From positions 868,001 to 932,000 of the forward strand of contig JAYJMM010000110.1 of the NCBI GenBank assembly GCA_037349105.1: a stretch of 64,000 nucleotides of DNA. Direction: 5' to 3'. Under the pieces are notes generated by a model that was given only the letters and a program-made list of their open reading frames with translations, searched no databases and had not been told where the DNA came from. Below are positions 1 through 9,900 of the stretch, piece after piece. Within the stretch, counting starts at the first letter, position 1. Each line of letters starts with the position of its first letter. The position numbers were made by a program, and so were the translations under genes. Origin of the DNA: Limnomonas spitsbergensis. Its lineage: Eukaryota; Chlorophyta; Chlorophyceae; Chlamydomonadales.

Positions 1-100
1 GCAAAGCTCGGGGGCAATGCGGGCCAGAGTTAAGGATGAAGGGCTGGGAAGTCTCTAGATTCTCTAGATGCAGTGTGGAGGTTACCTCAGTTTTATTTTA

Positions 101-455
101 AGTGCACACCAGACAAACTTCAAGGGCAACTGGGCAGCAACAGCTGGGCAAATTTGAGTGTTTACTTAGTGCGCACCAGAGCATCTTAGAGGGACGTCGG
201 GCAGCCGCCACTGGGCAGATTGGCGTGCTTATTTTCAAGCGCACCAGGCTCCCTTTGGATGCAGCTAAACAGCCGCTGCTGGGCGAATTGGATAAACAAA
301 TAGGTAAACCAATACAACCTGGGGCGTGGATTAAGGCAAATTGGACTTCACCTCAACCGGCCTTCAGACGCTGGCCCAAGCAGCAGGGCCTGCAGCACAA
401 CCTCGACCGGCCTACCGGCCGGGCTGTAGCTGAAATGTAGCTCAAGCATCCTAAA
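101..455 (+). repeat. Short interspersed repeat family, copy 1 (composite)
   Basis: First of about 15 copies of a 170-190 bp repeat. Typical copies start near GTGCACCAGACCACCTTTGG, pass through a block like CACTGGGCCGATGGGGACCA and a block like GGTGGCCCAAGCAGCAGGGC, then a GGCCGTAGGCCGGGATGTAG block, and end in TGAAGTG followed by TAAATAAA. This copy has three heads in series (near 103, 168 and 238), then one complete body and tail, so it looks nested. No tRNA A or B box was recognised, so it could be a SINE, a MITE or another non-autonomous element. Confidence 0.7.
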
Positions 456-928
456 TAGAGATGGAGATCACGTGCTGCTGCTATGGGACCTGCCGTTCAG
501 CCAGGTACGGCTGGTTCAGGGAGGATCTGTGTACTTCAGCACTGCCACCACATGACACAGTACAAAAGTACAATCCACCACGAGATGGCAGCGCAGAGTG
601 TACCAGTCAGTCCTGTCCCAGTGGGAGGGGCGGGCTGCAGGCTGATAATACGGAAATATGGAGGGTAACATACAGCTAGCACCAGGGTCACCGCCCCTGC
701 ATGCGAGCCTGGCTGAACTAACGCGATATTAAAACGAGGCAAAATATTTTGAGTGAGTACCAGTACAATATCTGCAATCTCCGTCGGATATTCGCTCCAG
801 GGCCCCAGGGTAAAGAAAGCAACGCCCCTTTGCCTCCCCTCCTCATGTGGTACAGAAACACGGGGCAATCATAAATCCCTTACCTCCTGGACATGCTCCT
901 GGCCAGTGAAACCTGCATCGGTGCTTTC

Positions 929-1103
929 TCACAGCACACCAGGCAACCTTTGACAGGCCACCAGGCAGCCTGCACTGGGTCGATGGGGGACCAAACCATG
1001 ACCAGTGTGTGGCTCGTGGCTCAAGCAGTAGGGCTGAATCAAGCCACCCAGCCATAGGCCGCGATGTAGCTAACTTGTAGCTGAAGCACCCTAAATAAAC
1101 TAG
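929..1103 (+). repeat. Short interspersed repeat, copy 2
   Basis: Nearly full-length copy: a head like CACACCAGGCAACCTTTGAC, a middle with CTGGGTCGATGGGGGACCAA, and a tail GCACCCTAAATAAAC. Family described at positions 101-455. Confidence 0.75.
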
Positions 1104-1205
1104 ATATACATGCACTGGGTGAGCGCCAATAGCTCACCTGTTCACTGTGAACGATGGCCAGAGGACTGCTGATCATGAGCACCTCGCCAGTCTTCACATG
1201 TCTTG

Positions 1206-1488
1206 AGGTCACCCAGCCCAGCCCACTGCCTGCATCGGGTTCAGGGTTTCAGCTTCAGGGTTTAAAATGGTCGCTCAGCCCAGCCCATTACATGTATCGG
1301 GTTTAGGGTGTCAAGTGCAGGGTTAAAGGTTTAATCCGAAGGTCACCCAGCCCAGACCACTGCCCACATCGGAATACAGGTTCAAAGTTTCAGGCTCAGA
1401 TTTTCATGTTCAGGGTTTAGGTTAAAAATGTTTGATGTTCAGGGTTTTAACCTGGAGATTACCCAGCCCAACCGACTGCCTGCATTCG
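1206..1488 (+). repeat. Tandem repeat with telomere-like GGTTTAGGG tracts
   Basis: About four irregular units (starting near 1206, 1270, 1341 and 1455) share a core like ACCCAGCCCAGCCCACTGCC, followed by runs of GGGTTCAGGGTTTCAGGGTTT character. The runs resemble degenerate TTTAGGG plant/algal telomere repeats. No gene is seen here. Confidence 0.6.
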
Positions 1489-1734
1489 AAAGGGCCATGC
1501 AGCGCAAACATGAGGTGCAAGGTGCAGTGCAATGCTTGTGTTGCATGTTCATGAAGCCCCCCACTAACAAGGAAATATGCATTATCTAACTCGTGGGCTG
1601 AGAAAGCCGCCCATTTTTGCCCGCTATGGTGGCTGAGCAAACTACACGACAGGCAGACCAGTCTGCAATGGGATCTGTAGGCCGTCAGGCAACTGCAGGA
1701 GGTGTAAAAAGCCTGAAGAAGTTCACCAGTGTTT

Positions 1735-1855
1735 GTTTTAGTGTCTGCCAAGCCACCTTTGGCAGGCCGTTGGTTGGCCAGCACAAGACCAAAATTGTCC
1801 CGGCCAGTAGCCGGAGGTCTAGGTAGCAAGACTTGCTGCACCAGGAGTCCAGGAG
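1735..1855 (+). repeat. Short interspersed repeat, copy 3 (5' part, diverged)
   Basis: Carries the CCACCTTTGGCAGGCCG head, a GACCAAAATTGTCCCGGCC middle and the GGTAGCAAGACTTGCTGCACC block. The family tail is absent, so the copy is truncated. Confidence 0.6.
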
Positions 1856-2180
1856 GTCCCAGGCAAGTCCACAGTTATCTCTCCTCCCAGAATCTATCCT
1901 GAAATGGGGTTGATCTGGCCCAAGGTTGAATGTCTACATTGTCATCAAAGCACAGTGAGAGCCTCTGAACCCGCTAAGAGGCATAGCCAGCGAGCTTGCG
2001 TCGGAAGAACAGCAAATCCGAAGCCTGGAATCTGGAAAATAAAGACCCCTTCCTGCCCGACAGATCTTGTCGTGAATCAGACAGGTGCTGGCTGATATGC
2101 GCAGTGCCCTACTCCCCATCATGGTACCCTAATTCCTCGGAAACAGTCCCATCCCCCTGGTCCCACAAAGGCTCACGGCC

Positions 2181-2612
2181 CTACCCAGTCCCCCGAGGGT
2201 GTATATCCTTTACGTCATCGAGCCTGGGCCTGAACATACCAGGTGTGAGCTCGAGGCTGATGGCGTCCGACAGAAAGGGTTTGATGTCTTTGAGAGGTTC
2301 GAAGACATCTGCTGCTGCTGCTGCTGCGCTGGTGACATCCCTCTCTCCCGCCACTGCTGACATGACGGCTGCGCCCTCCGCATCGCCTGAAGACTGGTAA
2401 GCTTGCATGGCAAAGTTACGAACTGCACTGTAACCTGTTCGAGTCGAAATCTTGATCTCGTGCGCTCCGGAGTGTGATTGAATAGTTCGGCATGGCTGCC
2501 ATGGGAGGGCCTGAGGTGCATGCCGCGAGATTTTCTCCCGCTGCGGCCTCCAGCTTGACTGAACTACACGCAGGTCATTCTGCGACGTGCATTTCGAATT
2601 CAAGGATTTCAT
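2181..2612 (-). CDS. Hypothetical protein, divergent from the U2AF65-like gene
   Basis: Open frame of about 143 codons from an ATG at 2612 (the frame stays open upstream to 2744 but without ATG). The N-terminal half is basic and serine-rich with few acidic residues. The C-terminal half is more protein-like: an AEGAAVMSAVAGERD stretch, a seven-alanine run from a (CTG)n tract, and ending DVKDIHPRGTG. A possible acceptor just before SSGDAEG suggests the real gene may have an intron and a different N-terminus. It lies head-to-head with the splicing-factor gene. No family was recognised. It could be spurious. Confidence 0.3.
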   Translation of the reverse strand: MKSLNSKCTSQNDLRVVQSSWRPQREKISRHAPQALPWQPCRTIQSHSGAHEIKISTRTGYSAVRNFAMQAYQSSGDAEGAAVMSAVAGERDVTSAAAAAADVFEPLKDIKPFLSDAISLELTPGMFRPRLDDVKDIHPRGTG

Positions 2613-3005
2613 CGGAACGTTTCTTGCCGTTTGCGCCCCCAGCTTGTGGAGGCCCTTCTGGGTACGGAGGGAGGGGCAAGCCCTCGCGTGTAATGTTGAC
2701 GGATACAGATTTAGGCGGGGCGTCTCATGGTAATATAATGCCAATTATATATTTGCACGTTCCTGCAATCCCAAGGTAGCACCTGTGACGCCTTCGTCAG
2801 CACGAACATTAGTTTCCTCTTTTCTTAACTCTGCATAGGACACTGATTACAAGGTAATTTTGATACAGCAACTATTTCCAGCTGGAGAGGTTTGCGTGCA
2901 AGGCCTATGCGCAAATATTCCCGGGAGTAATAGCTAGAATTTTGAGGCCATGTGCGATGCTTCTCCGTGTTTGAAACTAAACAATCGATTGCTCTTGAAT
3001 GCAGG
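2613..3005. promoter_or_regulatory. Putative bidirectional promoter / 5' UTR region
   Basis: The interval separates the minus-strand hypothetical frame from the ATG at 3006. It has an AT-rich stretch near 2730-2760 and a pyrimidine stretch with ttgaatgcag just before the ATG, which could be a 3' splice site of a 5'-UTR intron. No defined promoter element was identified, so this is positional inference only. Confidence 0.3.
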
Positions 3006-5707
3006 ATGTCAAACGATGACGCCGCACCTGCGGATGAATTAATGGGTGACGTTGCCACAGGGGAGGAGCTGCCCTTGCCTCCTCCGCCAGCACCAGCAGA
3101 AGCAGCAATTGCACCGCCTGCCGAGGATCTCCCAGATCTGAACATCGCGTCTGCCCCTGTCGACGAGACGAACGTTGTTGAAACTGTGCAACAAGGCGGG
3201 AAGGAGGGAGACGCGGCAGTGGAGAGCAAGGAGGGGCAGGAAAGCAAACCTGAGTCTGAGAGGGAGGTCAAGGAGGGCAAGAACGACATCGAAAAAGAGG
3301 ACAGGAAGGAAATCAAGGAGGGTGGGCGAGAACGAGAGAGGTCCAGGGACACCAAGAAGACCAGCTCGAGAAAGAGCCGATCGAGGTCTCGGGACCGCAA
3401 GGACCGAAAGCGCTCTAAGAGCAGGTCCAGGTCTCGAGACCGTAGGCGCAGCAAGCGCTCAAACAGCCGCGAGAGGCGCACATCACGCAGGCGCTCGACA
3501 TCACGCGACAACAAGAGCCGCCGGGACCGCAGCCGAGATGGCAAGGGCCGCAGCTCCAGCAGAGATCGCCGCCGCAAGGCCAACAAGAGCCGCAGTCGCA
3601 CGCCGCCTCGCCGGCAGCGCAGCAGCAGCCCGGGTGTGGGTGGTTACCAACCCCGGCAGCCCAAGACGGGCGCCGGCGCGCCTTCCCTGGCACCGGTCGG
3701 CCCCTATGGCACCGGCATGCCCAACATACCGTTACCGGCTGCCGTCCCGATGGCACCCCCCGTACAGGATCCCCTGGCAATCCAACGCATGCTCCAAGAG
3801 CAGCAAATGCGCCAGCAGCAGATGTTGTTGCAGCAGCAGCTCATGAGTGCAGCCAGTGGTAACAATGCCAAGACACAGAAGGAGGCGAGGGCGGCAAGGC
3901 GCGTCTATGTGGGGAACCTGCAGCCGCACATGGTAGGGATGGGCAGTGCGTGAGCAAGTGGCGCGCAGCGCTTAGCTGGTCATCATCGCCAATGACGAAG
4001 CATCATTGTGGAAGAGTGGAAGCTGTGCTTTACCAGGGGGAAATCCCAACCTTGCCCTGTGCCCCTCCTAGTCCTAGAAGATCTGAAGTGGCAAAGCTCG
4101 AGGCATGTGCTGGTTTGCATGGCTATCTTATCGCTAGCCCATTTCATACAAAGACCACAGGAGCCTGAAATGCCCCCTGCAGAGCGGAAGCTGTGCTTTG
4201 CCAGGGGAATCCCAGCCTTGCTCTGTGCCCCCCTTAGTCCTAGAAGATCTGAAGTGGCATAGCATTCGGCATGTGCTGGTTTGCATGGCTTTCTTATCGT
4301 TGGCCTATTTCATACACAGACCACAGGAGCCTTAAATGCCCCCTGCTCCCCCCCCCCCCCTCCCTCCCCCCTCCCCCCCTCCCAGCCCCCCTGTGTTGGC
4401 CCCTAGCCTTCAAACCGTGTGCCTGGTTTTGCTCTGGCTTGCCGGTGACGGTGACGGACTGCGCGCCACTGTAGACGCCCAGTCGGCTGCGCGCTCTCTT
4501 TCGGGCAATCAGGCAACTGCTGCAATGAAGCTTGCAATGCATGCACATTTGAGCATTGTTTTTGAAGTGCGATGGTGCGGCAACTAGCAGGCTGTATCAT
4601 GTCATTCACTTCATGAGAATTTCACGCTGTAGCATTTGAACATCTACGTGATGGAAAGATTGCAGCTAGAAGGTTTGCGATCCCCTGCCTCATCCTTGCC
4701 TCCTCCTCCCTCCTCCCTCCCGCCTCCCTCCCTCCCAAACCTCCTTGTAGCTTCTTTGGCTTTGGCGACACTTGGGGAGACTTGGCGGCCGCTCTGCATC
4801 CGGGTTGACTTGGACCCGTCCACGGTCGGCTCAAAGCTCTTAACGATGGTGTTAGTCTCCAAGCTGTGCATCATCTGCCGAGTATCTGAGATACGCTGTG
4901 TGTGCATCTCCACCGATGAGAGCTTTCTTCGTCTGGTTTGATAGTCTGTCCAGCCTCTTCTTGCTTCAACTGTTTCTGACGGCAAATGCCCCTTCTCACC
5001 CCCCACAGGTGACTGAAGAGCAGTGCAGGGCCATCTTCAACAGTGCGCTGATGGCAGCTTTCCCTGGCTCCAACATACCTGGTATGGAACCTGTGCTGAG
5101 CATCAACCGACAGCCCGAGGGACGCTATGCATTCGTAGAGCTTAGGACACCAGAGATGGCAACAGCGGCGCTACAACTGAGCAACCAGGTGCGCCACTGA
5201 GGACCAAGGTCGTCTCGAGTCATACAAAACCTTGGCTTAGGGGTTATGCGAATCAATTCTTAGCTTGAAGATATGAACGGACGAGCCTGCACGACAAGTG
5301 TTCTTCAATCATTCAATCAGCCTGCTGCCCAATGGTCTGGTGAGGTGGAAATTTGAATTTGAAACATGTTGTGTTGCTTTGCAGGTGACACTGCATGGCC
5401 GAGCAATGACAGTAGAGCGGCCCCAGGACTATGTGGACCCATTGAAGCAGGCGCAGGCTGCGCAGGTGAGGTGTCCCGACAGCAGCCTGTTGTGCGTTGT
5501 GGGATGACCCTGTGGGCTGTCCAAAATCAGGCGCCCTCAGTCTTGGAAGTAGGCGTGATTCCCACTAAAATCATTTGTTCGCACTGCGCATGACTGCAGA
5601 TGGCGCAAATGGCCATGTCCTGGCAGCAGCCCGGAAGCCTACCCAGCCCAGTTGCCATGGCCCTGCCGGGGCCACCCCCACTTCCTGGTGGCATGCCCCC
5701 GTTTTAG
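3006..5707 (+). CDS. U2AF65-like SR splicing factor with a single RRM
   Basis: Four exons, all phase 0: 3006-3932, 5009-5188, 5385-5465 and 5600-5707 (TAG), giving 431 residues. All three introns are GT-AG. Residues about 1-100 are acidic and Pro/Ala-rich. Residues about 105-215 form a dense RS/RD domain (SRSRDRKDRKRSKSRSRSRD). A Gln/Met-rich linker follows. The RRM starts with RNP2 RVYVGNL (about 299-305) split by intron 1 and continues with the U2AF65 RRM1-like TEEQCRAIFNSAL helix and RNP1-like RYAFVEL (about 348-354), ending in VERPQDYVDP, like the RRPHDYQP end of U2AF65 RRM1. Unlike canonical U2AF65 there is no RRM2 and no C-terminal UHM; the protein ends in a Pro/Met tail. Expected role: nuclear pre-mRNA splicing, polypyrimidine-tract or SR-type binding. 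The start is the first ATG; the frame is open upstream without another ATG. Confidence 0.85.
4008..4345 (+). repeat. Tandem duplication inside intron 1 of the U2AF65-like gene
   Basis: Two head-to-tail copies of about 165 bp (about 4010-4172 and 4179-4345) share GGAAGCTGTGCTTTRCCAGG, a CTAGAAGATCTGAAGTGGCA block, and CATGTGCTGGTTTGCATGGC. They differ at scattered sites, so the duplication is not brand new. Confidence 0.75.
4346..4392 (+). repeat. Poly-pyrimidine C/T tract in intron 1
   Basis: Nearly pure C with interspersed T. A second CCTCC tract lies at about 4683-4740. Both are on the sense strand of the gene, so they could matter for splicing or R-loop formation, or be simple slippage products. 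Confidence 0.7.
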
Positions 5708-6949
5708 TAAAATATTGCGTGACGACGGCACCCTGTCGGCGCCCTGGCCACTGATCATGGAATGAGCAGCCGGGTCATGCGATGACAAGGTTGTGGTCGC
5801 CCAGCATGTTTATATGCTCTTGATATATTGAGTAGTCTTGGCAGGTTTGACCAGCTCTTTCTCAGTCGTTTGTTTTCCTGGCATTTTTAGTAGTGCTCGC
5901 AGATTGGGGTATACAACGCCATGGTCGTGGCATACTGATATGATAGAGACCCTGGTAACTTGCCATGTTTTCATCTGGTTTGTTACGCATTGGGGTATCT
6001 TGGTGCCTTAAAATTGCAGATCCTATCTTGGCATTCATCATGTGGAGGCATTTAAGCTTTTTCTCTTGGTCCTGTTGATTGAGCTCTCGCAGCCTCTCTT
6101 TGCTACTGATGGCTTGTAGTGAGCTCGGGAATAATACTTGTGCAAAGCTAGGTCATGACTGAATGGCGCCTCGTTTATGGTGCCTGGCTCTGGTTCGTCA
6201 TGCTAGGCAGATCATGTCTGAATGACATGATTTTGTTTGGGCCTGAGGCTGACGGATGTGTAACAGATGGGCCACGACTTCCTTTATATTCCGTCCAAGG
6301 AATCTAAGCTTGTCTTTCTCCCATAAAAGAGATATTGCAGGTACGGTACTGGTGTTTACACGCCGGTGATGAGTTGAACTGACCAGGCGCATTGGGACAC
6401 TTTTGTGCCATCTTGATATGTTTTTCTGTTGCATGCATGCCCCGTAATTGTAAACGTGATAATAATGGGTTGGTAAGGGAGGGTGGAGGAAATCACTGTT
6501 CCCCCGTTCCTAACAGGTTGCCCCCTGCCCCCATGATCTCTGGTAGTCTGGTACACGGTCAGCATCCCTGTCAGTCCAACGCATGAAAAACATAAGGTCT
6601 GCAGACCTTTCACAGGTTCCACATTGTAGCTGATGAAACACTACCGATTGCTTGCCACATGCCCCTCTCACACTTCGTGAAATCCTGGCAAATCTGAAAC
6701 ATGTGTGCTGTAAGGCGACCCATATTACGACATTGGAAGATGCTCCGTAAGTCAAAATGGTATACAGAGGGGTTGTACGCGAGGATTTTGGGGGTGGCGT
6801 CCAGTGCTGGATCCGAAGTCATGGCCGTATTTCAAACTGATGCGGCTCGGCTCGAGTATCCACGGCCATTTCGTCATTTTTAGTGAAGCCTTGCCACGTC
6901 GTTTCAACTATGAGGCTTGCATAAGATTGCTTGTTTTTTAATTACTGTC
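5708..6949. other. Intergenic / 3' UTR and upstream region, no gene seen
   Basis: Downstream of the splicing-factor stop. Moderately AT-rich, without a convincing exon, repeat family copy or structural RNA. It must contain the 3' UTR of the upstream gene and the promoter of the receptor-cyclase gene. Confidence 0.5.
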
Positions 6950-9900
6950 ATGACTGTGTCATTCTCGCTTCCTGAGATCGTTCGTGGTAGACAATCTCGA
7001 CCTCTTCTAGTGATTATCTTGTTCCTTTTGCAGTCACACAGTTCTCAGCAACAGCAATTGCCCCTTAAGCCAGTGCCCCAGCTTGGTCAAAATCAATCAT
7101 GCAACCAAGGCCTCCAATTGATGGGCATCGTCAGGTTCTACCAGCTGCTCCAGGCAGGCAAATCCAACTCCACAGTGGAAGCAACAAAGACAGTTGAAAA
7201 GTTCAAAAATGGCTCAGATGCTATGACTTCACAGGGACTTTCATGGCCAATCCCAGATGGCGGACAAAGCGAAAACCGCTTCCAGCTGCGCCCACCTCCA
7301 GCTCCTCCTGCACAGCCATGCATCATCTTGGTGCCAACCATACAGGGCCACGTCCTGTCCGTTCTGGCTCCGTCTAATGCGCAATTCTGCTGCTGGGATG
7401 GCATTAGATGCTGCTCAGGCCTGGTCTGCAGCCCTCTTGTGTAAGAATCTGGCCTCCTCAAATTTGAACATCTCCTAGTTGTTATCTTGATTAGCTGCAC
7501 CAAATCTCAAGATTCTAAAACTTAAGCATTTAAATCTCCCGTGAAATTCCCACTGCTTGGGAAGCTTAATAAACACTCACAATAATTTTGAATCTTAGCT
7601 TGCTTTCCTGAATTCCCTGACCAAGGCAAACAGCAATAACAGATTTTGAACTGGCTCAAGCTTTGAAGGACTCACCTCTCCCCTGACCTTTTGACTTGGC
7701 AGGGACAGCTCCGCATGTGGATGTGATGTACCAGGGACCGTGACAGAGATCGAATTGAACGATTTTCAATTTACGATGCCCTTCCACGACGCTCTTGCAG
7801 CCTTGATACCCTTATCCTGCAGTCTGAAGAAGCTGTCGCTTAGGCAGAACAATTTGACAGGTCAGTTCATGGGCTTAATGCTGCTTCATGAGAAATACTG
7901 AAATTAGCGCACAAGTAATTAGAAATCCAACCCTTGGAAAATAAATAGCAGATTAGATCTTGACTGCATATCTGCAAGACTGGGCAGATTGATTTGTAAG
8001 CATGCAAAATATTTGAATTACCCTGGGATAGTCCAAGGCTTTGTCATGTTGCATCGATAAGTGGTCAGGGATTGTTCCATTAGCTTTTCTATCCTCTGGT
8101 GTGGGTCCTTGGAAAATTGCCAAACATTTCATCTCTTTCATACATTATTATTGGTCCCCTATGTGATATAAACCCGCATCGCCATATTTGGAGAAGTCAC
8201 TTCCTGAATTGTAACAAGTCAACGATAGTGTCAGCTGCAGCCCACAGACATCTGCGGACTCCGTTAAGTCCTGGATCCAGGTTCAATTGATGGATCCAGG
8301 ACTGAGGGGGAATCAACTTGTGTGCTACGATTCCATTTCACAATATGCTCCTTCCCTTTCTGCCACAGGATCTATACCAAGTTTCATAGATCAGTTCAAA
8401 AACCTGACATTCCTGAGCCTGCGCAGCAACAGGTGAGTGGGTCGGTATGGCTTAGATGAAGGCCCCGCTATACTTATGTTACAATTCTGTGAATGCAGCA
8501 TAGCCCTTCAAGTTTTTCTTGCTCCAAAAAGTGGTATCAGAGTGATGGATTTGTATAATTGTGTTCAACATCTTCAGGCTGAATGGAACTTTGCCTGCTG
8601 AGCTGGGGAGCCTGCCCTTCCTGGAGTTTGTGGATTTTACTGATAACAAGCTCACAGGACAGGTAAACTGGGTGTGTGAGCTGGAGCAGGCAAAGTGGAT
8701 AACATAACAGTGGCTGAGCTCATTGGGCTGGTTAAGACTGGCTTCTCTTGCCAAGGTATCCACAATACAATTGATTTATTCCAAGCTTAATGTTTTGAAA
8801 TGTCCTCTCGTTTATCTGTGCAGTTACCTCGAGCCTTATGCAAGTCAAGGGCTGAGCGAAGTCTGATCTCAGATCTCCTTGTCTCCAACAACCAGCTCAC
8901 AGGGTCTATTGGTGAGCTGGATTGAATGGATCCATCGGATCAAAATCCGAACTCATTTATAGTTAAAGACCCACAACCATGAATATCCGGAAAGATACCT
9001 TGTATTATTGTGTATGATTGTATGAAGGAGAGGGTTTCAAAAGGTTTAAAACATGCTGAGGGCTCTCTGATCTACCGAGAATATCTGAAAGCGTTGATCA
9101 GTCAGAACAGGTATCGTCTTTTCATGGTGTTGCGTGACGCTTTGATTCAAACACGTTTCCTATGCCTCTGGACGCCCTGAGGACTGAAGAGCTGTGAATC
9201 TGCAGGAATCGGAAGTGGAGACTGGAACAGGTCCATGCCATAATATGACCATTCCTGTTGCCAGCATCTGTTGTTCAGTTTTTTCCTGAATTGAAGTTAA
9301 GATATTTATTCTGGCCCAGGGGGAAATTTCTACCACCCTCTCTATTTATTTTAGCGCACTTTAGCATTTCAGCTAAATTCAGCTACATTACCGGCTACGG
9401 CCAAGGAGTCCAGGACGCCTGGTGCAGCGCGCCTTGTTGCTTGGGCCACCGGCCGTTGGCTGTTCCAGGTTTGGATACCATCTGCCCGGTGGGGGCTGCC
9501 CAGCGGACCCCAAAGTGCACCTATTGAACACTAAAATAAAGACTGCCCGCCCTGTGCAGACATCCCATTCTGTGACGCTCTGACCAGCTTAGATGCAAGT
9601 AGGAACAACCTAACGTCCCTGGGCGACTTCACGGGCTACCGATCTCTGCGCAACCTCCGCATCGGGAACAACGCAATACAATCGACCATGCCCTTGTCAC
9701 TCATGGCTGATTTTCTCCTGTCAGAATGGTCGGCCCCAAGCAACAGGTGGGCCCTCAAGACTTGACACACTCATTGGACTTAAAACAATTCAGACAGTGA
9801 TAATTGTCCAGCAAGATGCTCTGCCATCTCCATCAAAATGCATATCATTTTCCATGCACGGTTAATCTGTACATTTATAAATCCTGTCAGGCAGTCGAAT

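Noticed and set aside
1422..1841. Minus-strand ORF of 139 codons
   Set aside because: Overlaps short-repeat copy 3 and telomere-like repeats; no domain or splice partner.
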